From contig CM067508.1 in assembly GCA_034509495.1 (NCBI GenBank), positions 23,357,533 to 23,421,532 on the forward strand: a stretch of DNA of 64,000 nucleotides. Direction: 5' to 3'. The position numbers were made by a program, and so were the translations under genes. Source of the DNA: Acestrorhynchus altus (Eukaryota > Chordata > Actinopteri > Characiformes > Acestrorhynchidae). Shown here in pieces: positions 55,545-64,000 of the stretch (its first letter is position 1; every line of letters starts with the position of its first letter). The notes beneath the pieces were generated by a model, which saw nothing but the letters and a program-made list of their open reading frames with translations, made no database searches and was not told the DNA's origin.

Positions 55545-56725
55545 GAAGTTTAATCACTGATTGACATATTCAACCCCTGACTGTCCCAGGGGAGAGTTAC
55601 ACCATACCTCCATACCAGACCTTCACAATCTTCCCTGTGCTAAAATCCTTTTCAGTGTCATGCCTCAACAATTACTGCCGATTGCACTCACTTCTGTCGT
55701 CATGAAGTGCTTTGAGAGGTTGGTGATGATACACCTGAAGCAGACCATCAATGTGACAGCATACAGGCAAAACAGACCCACAGCTGATGCCATCACTGCT
55801 TTGACCCACCAGCCTCTCACTCACTTAGAGTACAAGGGCTCTAATGCAAGTCTGCTGGTTTTTGGACTGTTTTCTGCTTTTAATACCATTATCCCACAGC
55901 ACTGGGAACCTCCTCGTCGCTATACAACTGGGTCCTGGATTTCCTGACCTGCAGGCCACAGAGAGTCAGGATCAGCCACGCATCCTCCACCATCATCCTG
56001 AACACTGGCTCCTACCAGGGCTATGTGCTCAGCCCTCTGATGTACATACTACTGACTCACAACGGCAGCGCTCACTTCAAGAAAAATGGTCTGGTAAAGT
56101 TCACAGACAATACAGCGGTTGTATTTCTTGCACTGTAGCAGAGAAGGAGATGTTGCAGAGAGTGGTCAAGTCTGCACAGAGGACCATCGAGTGCAGCTTA
56201 CCTCTTATAAGTGACATTTGCACCAGTGGATGCCAGGAGAGAGCCACCTGCATCCTCCATGACCCCACCCACCCTGCACATGGACTTTTCACCCCCACCC
56301 CCTCCCCCTCTTCCCTCTGGAAGGAGGCTGCACTGCATCCAGGCAAAAACATCTAGACTGAAAATCAGTTTCTACCTGGATGCAGCCAGACAATTAAACT
56401 GCTCCACCCCACACATACTGACACTTCACTGAACACATCCCCACCCTTACTGACTATGCACACTGTCACTTTGATGTGTTGCTGCTAAGTTCTGTTGCTA
56501 TCTCAGCACTCTGCTGCTACCTTACAACTCATCTACAACTTAAGCTGTTGCTGCTGCAGTATATTGTGCAATACTTTTACTTTTGAAATGTATTAACTTT
56601 GTTTTTCTAGCTACTTTAATCTATTTCCTATTTTATTCATCTAAGTAAGTTTTAAATTCACGCTGTACACTGACCCTGAGTAACTAAGTATTTGTCACAT
56701 CATTCTATCATGTCACAATAAATCT
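55545..56725 (+). mobile_element. L2-like LINE, 5' truncated
   Basis: The plus strand gives, in broken frames, LPIALTSVVMKCFERLVMIH (RT), a DAITALTHQPLTHLEYKG block, SAFNTIIPQ, WVLDFLTCRPQRVRI, a GSYQGYVLSPLMYILLTHN block (QGCVLSPLLYSL in intact relatives), VKFTDNTAVV where the catalytic FADDT should be, RVVKSAQRTIECSLPLISDI, CTSGCQERA and HPAHGLF, then LPSGRR in another frame. The 3' UTR ends with a CACAATAAATCTGAGTA block near 56,715-56,732. The order is that of the fish L2/Maui group. Both catalytic Asp codons of the box are affected (ADD to TDN). Confidence 0.88.
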
Positions 56726-56734
56726 GAGTATATG

Positions 56735-57390
56735 ATTGAGTACATACTCTCATACTTTAACAGTTCCAAAACCCAACTCACTGCCTGTGCATTTGACTGA
56801 CAGGTGAAAGAGCTAAGCAGCTAGCACAAACTACATTAATTAGGAGTGTGTGAGCGCACATTAACTAGTGTATATCTCAAATGGACTCATATCCCACCCC
56901 GTCAAAAACCACCCCCTCACTCCACCTCACCCCACATATTTTCAGTAGAAGGTAATAAAACTATTTGGCACACAAAAGTCTTCACACTGTAGCCAAAAAG
57001 AAATCCAGCTGACATGCTGGCCACACACATATGCACTAACAGGACAAGTTTGGAGTCGGGCATCATCTCATCATGTCTGCTATGATTCTAGAACTTTAAT
57101 TAGCTGATACACATACAGACAACTAGTCAAGCACCTGGGCTCTAAGATCAACATGCAGGCCAACCAGTGTCACAATAGCTAGTTTCTCTTACTACAAATT
57201 CAAGCAGTGGACAGTAGACGATTGACAACCTGCTACATTAGCTTGGTATATATAAGCATCAGACAGTGACCTCCTACCTGACAATAATAACTTAAGAGTG
57301 AATGTGTTGAGTGATACAATCCTAGCCTGCATTTAATCAATGCCATAAAAAAACACTTTTGTTTTCATTAAATGTAAATTATCCCTTCAC
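56735..57390. other. Unassigned sequence
   Basis: No gene or classified repeat recognised. Confidence 0.5.
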
Positions 57391-57394
57391 AAAG

Positions 57395-57600
57395 TGAAAC
57401 ACACATACACACTAGTGAAAACACACACTGGGGAGCAGTGCGAACAAGTGCCAGGGCAGTGGGCAGCCCTATCCATGGCACCCATGGGAGTAAGTACCTT
57501 GCTTAAGGGCACTTCAGTCATGTATTGCCAGTTCGGGGAATTGACTCTTCAACCTTCTGGTATGGTTCCCTAACTACCAGGCCATGGCTTCCCAACTTGC
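57395..57600 (-). repeat. SINE-like repeat S2, copy 2
   Basis: In plus orientation it reads CACACTAGTG, GGGCAGCCCTATCCATGGCA, TTGCTTAAGGGCACTTCAGTC, then GTTCGGGGAATTGACTCTTC (a decayed pol III B box and flank) and CTAACTACCAGGCCATGGCT. It is the reverse of the copy at 25,868-26,040 but longer. Confidence 0.7.
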
Positions 57601-59170
57601 ATAACCATATTTGTAATAGAGATGTGAGCATGTGAAGAACATTTAAATTGGTTTAGAAACTTCACAAGTAGTGGTTCTTTAGATCCACTATTTCATGTGA
57701 AAAATTGCTACTCAAAATGATTCTGAAGGCAGCTCCACCTCTGAGGCATAACAAATGTAATTGATTCAGAGAATATCCAATTAAAATAACCAGTAGACAC
57801 AGCTTAAAAGCATGCATTTACTTCTCAGAGCTTCATATGGGGATTGCATGAAAAGTGTACAATTCAATTTGAGATGTTTGTTTTAAATAAATTATCTTTA
57901 TATGGTGTAGGATTCTCAGAAACTACTTGAAAAAACTAACTAGTTACCTTCTCATTTCACAGCATGCCAGCACAGATAGTACTATGGTGTTTTCATGTGA
58001 CAGTTACTTGAGCATCCCTTAGTTGTGTGTGTCAGTAACTAGCATTCCAAAGTAATGATTGGATAGAAATTGCCACCATGAATGAAGAACGTGTTTGAAA
58101 TACACTACCATAATATGTCTAAAATTGGGAGCAATGGTGATTTAGAGAGACTGACCACAGGTCCATTCATGTGGTTGCAAATCCACTAAGTCTTAAATTC
58201 CAACATGTAAACACAGCAGTAGTGCAGAAAATGTTCTCACTCATGTTCAGTAAATAAGTTAAAGTTCTTCACAGTTTGCCTGCACAAAATTACTTAGCTA
58301 GCCAGATAGTAAGTAAGCAACTAAAGAAAATGCTGAAGAAGTAAGCTGGCCAGTTTTCTAGCCAGTTTTCGGATAAACGAACAAAATATAAAATAATTTC
58401 TTAAAAAAAAAAAAAAAAAAGTCAAACTGAATTGCACACCTTTTAATGCATTCACATATAAAACTCTCAGAAGCAGATACACAAAGGTCTGCCTGCTGGT
58501 CATTTTAATTTGGCATTCTCTGAATAACGTGCCTCAGTGGTAGTGCTGCCTTCAGAACCATTTTGAGTAGTGATTTTGCAGACAAGCTCTTTAAAACGGT
58601 TCTTCATGGTCACATCACTTTTAGAAACCTGGTTGCTTATTGGTCAAATAACCATTTGAAGCACATTCATTTTTAAGAGTGTTACTCCTATACTTACTGT
58701 GACAAATGTTCAAATGTACAGAACATTTCTACTCTTATTTTTAAGGTTGCTGGCACTTACTTTAAGGGGTACGCATTTATGTTCACATACCGAAGTAAGA
58801 AGTGTGTCTAAGCATTTTAGTAAGAAGGGGTGTCTGAACATTTTTCTAGGCAGTAATAATCAATTTGCAAACTACAAATAAACAATAAACATAAAGCAGA
58901 AATAGGGTTTAATTCAGTGACATCTTTCTCCCCATCACTTTGTACCGGTTATGAAATAGGTCCTAACAGTCATGTTCATATGAAGGAGAATGAGTCAGTA
59001 ACCTTCACAAGTTCAACTAATGCACCTGGATGGCCTGCATAACATATTTTGACACCATTGGGAGACCACATATGAAAGCTATTACAGGAGCAAAAGCATG
59101 CGGTTAGAATACCTGTGCCATAGAGTGATGTAACACTCAAACATCCTCAAAAAAAATAGACATGGAAAAA
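57601..59170. other. Unassigned, mainly unique sequence
   Basis: Short poly(A) at 58,403-58,420. No coding or named element seen. Confidence 0.5.
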
Positions 59171-59172
59171 GT

Positions 59173-59174
<2 letters not shown>

Positions 59175-59228
<54 letters not shown>

Positions 59229-59411
59229 ATCATGTGTATAGAGAAGAATATTTTGAATCATAGTAAAACAGATTTATACTTTTTCCTGCAGTTGCAGAGA
59301 GCCAGGCTTGCTCGTTTATTCAACAGACAGAGGCCTGAGTGACCCAGGGCAAATCAGAATGTGCCGAGCCGCCACTTTTAATTTGGAAATATAAACAACT
59401 GTCTTGTCAAG
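59175..59411 (-). repeat. 237-bp inverted duplication, copy B
   Basis: Exact reverse complement of 19,706-19,942 with the same 46-nt (GA)n length (59,181-59,226). It is followed at once by AGAGAGAGTC, which is not in copy A. Confidence 0.97.
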
Positions 59412-59526
59412 AGAGAGAGTCTTATGTGCTTTAAAGTGAATTGATGAAACATTATTCACTACAGACTTCTAGTCCTGATTCACTGTGCTAAACATTCCTG
59501 GGCTTCTGTTGCATCAGCAAATACAT

Positions 59527-60075
<549 letters not shown>

Positions 60076-60079
60076 GTAA

Positions 60080-60670
60080 TCCAGCATCTTCTTGGGATTC
60101 AGAGACAGTGTTAGTGGGATTCGGTGACACCACAACTGCTGGTGTGATGATCTGGGGAGTCATTACATACAACAGTTGGTCATCCTCAGCAGAGATATGA
60201 GGACCACTAACAGCTCAGCAATATGTGCAGGACATCTTACAGCCACTTGTGCTGCTTATCATGGCCAGGATTCCAACTGGCATTTTTCAGCAGGATAATT
60301 CTCACCCACACAGCAATGGTTTCCCAGGAATGTCCCCAGTAGATTTAATCATGTTCTTGGCATGCCTGGTAACTAGATCAGCAATTTAGCTTTTATAGGA
60401 CCAACTGGGATGCCAGCTTCAGCAACATATGAGTGTGCATGATCTATAGACCTAGCTGCAACGTCTGTGGGCAAATGCCCTGCAGGATGCCATACAGAAA
60501 CTTTATGCCTAGTCCAATCATATATTATCTTGTATCCAGGCTAGAGGCCCAACAGGGTACTAGAGCCTTGTTTCTATTGTACAGTTGTCCACAATAAATG
60601 CATCAGTTCGCTGTAATATTGTAATTACTTACATGTGTCATCATAACGTTCATACCATTCATAACATATA
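60080..60670 (+). pseudogene. Tc1-like transposase remnant
   Basis: The plus frame reads GVMIWGVITYNSWSSSAEI, a stop, then GPLTAQQYVQDILQPLVLLI and GIFQQDNSHPHSNGF, matching the region from the VMxWG motif through the second catalytic motif (FQQDNARPH in relatives), where the Asp is kept. Then the frame collapses; downstream sequence is shared with 17,745-18,065 as the 3' end of the same family. The N-terminal domain is missing. Confidence 0.8.
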
Positions 60671-60977
60671 AAGGTTTTGAGCATGACATTATTCATATTC
60701 ATTATTCAAGTCCTAAAGTAAACACAGAAGCACATGGCCTTGTCAAATGCAATGCCACACTTAGCCAGGAGGGGGATTTCATAAACCTTATCCTTTTAAA
60801 TGAAACCTTGTTGCTTATATCATGCAGAATGCTTATACAATACAGAGCTGCAAATATGTTTTCTCACAGACACCTTTTCACAAAAAGGACACAAAACAAA
60901 CTAGCAGGCTCTGAGGCTGCTTCTATGTGAAGGTTTATAGCCAAACAATTAGATGGAAAGTGAAGTATTTGGGTGTT

Positions 60978-60979
<2 letters not shown>

Positions 60980-61046
<67 letters not shown>
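60980..61046. repeat. (GT)n microsatellite
   Basis: About 66 bp of GT dinucleotide. Confidence 0.98.
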
Positions 61047-61685
61047 AAGAGGGTATCGTAGAATGCTGTTGAATGCTGATACCCATGCTGATAGCCCTTG
61101 CCGCCCAGGCAGAGGCAGTAACATGCTGAGGCTCCATCAGTATTGGCAGGCTGTGGTTATGGTCTGATTGCAGGTAATTCAGATGCCAATCACAGCACCC
61201 TCCCACAGAGGAACAGAACCTGGAGGAGGACAGCACTCCATCTTCACCCCCACCATGACAATTATGACAGGCCTTACTTGGAGCAGGTGTGGGACTGAAC
61301 TTTTATCTGCAAGGCTACACTGATATAAACCTGAGTCCAGGGATCCATAATGATGGGACTAAGAAATGGTGTTGTGGTCAGTGGGGCAAGACACACACTT
61401 TCAGACTCCTCTTCTGTCTTCTCTGTGACATACCAGGGCTTTCTTTGATGTTTCATATCAGAGAGTGACATATGGGTCTAGTAAACAAGATGATTAAACC
61501 TATGAATACACTTGTAGAAAATGTATAGAAAATGTTTACATGTATAAATGTAAAATTGCATACAGCTAAAATATACACTTTAGGGTATGGAACAGCCCTT
61601 GATGTATTAGATTCTCACAAGAGGATGCACCATAATTCCAGTTCCAGTTCCACTGCTCCAGTACTCAACATAGTCCCTAGTTTAG
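61047..61685. other. Unassigned sequence
   Basis: No gene or classified repeat recognised. Confidence 0.5.
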
Positions 61686-61689
61686 TAGC

Positions 61690-62475
61690 TTAGTACCTAG
61701 TAGCACCCCCTTCGGCAAGTATCACAACTTGTAAACACTTTTTGAAGTTGGCAAACTGTCTTTGAATTTTGTTTTTCTTCCTTTCTACCTTGCAAATTCT
61801 TCCAGTTCTGTGAGATTCCTGGGCCACATTGAATGCACTGCTATTTTGAGATCTTTGCACAGATCAGTTTTTGCCTTTTTGAGGTTATTGTGGGTATTGT
61901 GGTACGTTAAGGATCATTATCCATTAGAAGAAGCCATCTTTTCAAATGTTCTCCTTATCTTTGGCTATAACACAACCCCAAAGCATGATTAATCCATACC
62001 CATGCTTAACGGTTGGAGAGGTGTTCTTTCATGCTCATTGTGGCGAAAGAGTTCAATTTTAACCTCATTGATCCACAAGATTGTTTCCAGAATGCATTGG
62101 GCTTGTTTCGATGTTCTTTTCCAAACTTCTGATGTAGAATTTTGTGGTGAGGACACAGCTTTTCATCTGATGACTGTTCCATGAATGCTATTTTTGTGCA
62201 GATGTCCCTGAACAGTAGAACAATGAACCACAACTCAAGACTCTTTCTTAGTCTTCCAGAAGTTATCTCAACCTCCACTGTTCCACTGCCATTTCTTAAT
62301 TATATTTGGAACTGAGGGAATTGCAACCTGAAACCTATTTGCTATCTTTTTATAGTCTTCATTTGCTTTGTGGGCCTGAACCATTTTAGGCAGCTGCTTA
62401 GACAAATCCATGGCTGCTGTTTTTGGGACAATAGAAGTCTGGGTATTTGAAATTGCATCACAGGTGGCTGAAAAT
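61690..62475 (-). pseudogene. Tc1-like transposase pseudogene
   Basis: An ATG at 62,411-62,409 opens MDLSKQLPKMVQAHKANEDY and a KKIANRFQVAIPS first helix-turn-helix. After shifts come a RDICTKIAFMEQSSDEKLC block (H..HKI.HQKF..EH region), then VKHGYGLIMLWGC of the central catalytic domain near 62,010-61,970. The C-terminal part is weakly recognisable to about 61,700. Stops and deletions are frequent; ends not found. Confidence 0.75.
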
Positions 62476-62519
62476 GGAATTAATGAAAGTAGAGTGGATT
62501 GAGGTGATTCTGAAGTTCA

Positions 62520-62815
62520 AATCTGCTGTATCACAGCCACAGACCTCAACAATTGACACCCAGAAAGACAACTAATTTCACACAGTATTGTTGCATACCT
62601 AGCATAAATTGCATTCCGATAGCCAAATTCTAAGAAATCTGGACTCTGGATGACAGTTTTCTGAAGACTGATCAGCCTGATCAAGATCAAAATCAGCCTG
62701 CAGCAGAAGCTGTCAGAGAATGCAACAAGCTTTCCAAACCTGTTTTGGGGAAGTTTCTTCCTTTCTTCTTTGCAGAACTTCTCAAGCTGGATGGGTAATG
62801 GCATTCCATTCAAAA
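62520..62815. other. Open but unrecognised segment between two Tc1 copies
   Basis: The minus strand is open for 98 codons (62,813-62,517) but shows no motif I can name. It may be C-terminal or spacer sequence of one of the neighbouring elements. Confidence 0.3.
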
Positions 62816-62819
62816 AGTT

Positions 62820-63376
62820 TAATCTTTCTGCTTCTCATGGTCTGAGAGTCCTTTAGGTGCCTTTTGGCAAATTCCAGATAGGCTGGTGTGTCTTTTGTTG
62901 AGGAGTGGCTTCTGTCTGGCCACTCTACCATACAGGCCTGATTGGTGGAATGCTGCAGAAATGGTTGTGCTTCTGTAAAGTTCTCCTCTCTCCACAGAGC
63001 AACATTGGAGCTTTCTCAGAATAACCATTGGTTCTTGGTCACCTCCCTGACTAAGACCCTCTTACCATGATGACCTTATTTAAACAGATGTGTGCCTTTC
63101 CAAATCAAGTCCAGAGGATGCAGCGGTTCATGTCCACTGGATTCACCAATTTTTCAATCAAGCTATAGAAACATCAGTGGAAACAAGATGCGCCTGAGCT
63201 CAATTTTGAGTGCCATGACAAAAGCTGTGAATACTTATGTACATGTAATATTTTTTGTGTCAAAAATTTCAAACAGACTGGGGAATTGTGTGTAAAATAT
63301 TTATGGAAAAAATAGTTTAATCCACTTTGGAATAAGGCTGTAACATATCAAAATGTGCACAAAGTGAAGCGCTGTA
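62820..63376 (-). mobile_element. Tc1-like 5' end remnant, same family as 36,842
   Basis: In plus orientation the blocks are GGTCTGAGAGTCCTTTAGGT, GGCCACTCTACCATACAGGC, TTCTCCTCTCTCCACAGAGC, GTCACCTCCCTGACTAAGAC, then GCACCT-like GCGCCTGAGCTCAATTTTGA, GCTGTGAATACTTATGTACA and finally AAAGTGAAGCGCTGT, where the terminal repeat breaks off. They represent the reverse of the N-terminal coding and 5' end of a widespread fish Tc1 family. The stretch around 63,064 joins sequence that is normally several hundred bases apart (internal deletion). Confidence 0.8.
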
Positions 63377-64000
63377 GCTTAAAAGATAGGTCCCCTCACC
63401 CCTTACTTGCTGGGGTATTCAGTTTTGTCATTTTACCTTTTGTTTCTGAAATAAAAGTGTGTCCTATGTCTTTTGTCTCACCCTGTGAAGAATGCTGTAG
63501 TATCATTTGATGAATATAATCTGGGCACAGAAAGAACTCATACCATTTAAATTCCATATTTTAACTTTAAAGGTTATATGAAAGTATGAAAAAGAAAATA
63601 AAAACACCTTTCCAAGACAAATTGGGTTGCCTTGGGTGTAAGGAAATACTCTCAATGAAAGCTCAGAGCTTGTAGTTAAGGGACAGGGATATTAGTTCCT
63701 TTGGTTTTAAAGGTGCCTCAAGATGTGTTGTCAATAACTTAGAGGAAAATTACAGTTGTAAGAGCAGTTATGCTATTCCATTGGACAACCTCTCTACATA
63801 CACCATCAGTGAAACAGCGGATACAGAGGCCGAGAGAGTGCAGATGGCTTAGAGTTTGAGTTAGTGAGAGCAGAGGGAGACACTGTCATGTTACTGAGGT
63901 AATGGGAAACACACTGAAGCATAAAAAGTAGCCTAGACCGGTTCTCACCGCATGAAATCTTCACTGTGGTAGGACATCAGGGACTTTCTCCTAGAGTGAA
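63377..64000. other. Unassigned sequence to window end
   Basis: No gene or classified repeat recognised. Confidence 0.5.

Noticed and set aside
62517..62813. 98-codon minus-strand frame as a host gene
   Set aside because: Sits between two decayed Tc1 copies with no exon signals. More likely transposon-derived or chance.

Overview
This 64 kb window looks like vertebrate, and almost certainly teleost fish, nuclear DNA. It is AT-rich. It carries very long (CA)n/(GT)n, (GA)n and (AT)n microsatellites, many decayed Tc1/mariner copies, Ty3/gypsy LTR elements, L2-like and RTE/Rex3-like non-LTR retrotransposons, and tRNA-derived SINEs of kinds typical of fish. An otophysan (catfish or characiform) is a guess, not a deduction. 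I find no bacterial-type genes, operons, CRISPR array, rRNA or intact tRNA gene. There is no long host open reading frame, so the window is a gene-poor or intronic region.

Layout. 1-10 kb: a gypsy pol remnant on the minus strand, a LINE 3' end and an L2-like fragment, a Tc1 remnant, an internally deleted gypsy element with both LTRs (7.4-9.5 kb) and a deletion derivative of a Tc1-like element. 10-22 kb: mostly unique sequence with microsatellites, a MITE, a gypsy LTR and short repeats. It holds a candidate regulatory cluster (11.5 kb), a CNE-like block (20.8-21.7 kb) and one copy of a 237-bp segment that recurs, inverted and base-for-base identical, near 59.3 kb. 22-31 kb: Tc1 pieces, a 5'-truncated Rex3-like LINE, two SINEs, a hAT-type MITE with a perfect 8-bp duplication, and a Tc1-like element (29,586-30,845) with both inverted ends. 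32-42 kb: a set of minus-strand candidate host exons, running from a TATA box and signal-peptide-like exon near 41.6 kb to a terminal exon at 32.2 kb, with a solo gypsy LTR (perfect 5-bp target duplication) and Tc1 remnants in the putative introns. 42-48 kb: a LINE 3' end, then an LTR element (44.0-47.2 kb) whose 5' LTR was split by a Tc1-like element with long inverted repeats. 48-64 kb: unique and CNE-like sequence, an L2-like LINE, a SINE, the second copy of the inverted duplication and several Tc1 remnants.

Nearly every recognisable protein signature belongs to a transposable element and is broken by stops, frameshifts or lost catalytic residues. The elements give a relative history (nested insertion, solo-LTR recombination, internal deletions) rather than a pathway. 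The items that ordinary repeats do not explain are the 237-bp identical inverted duplication and the possible small host gene on the minus strand.
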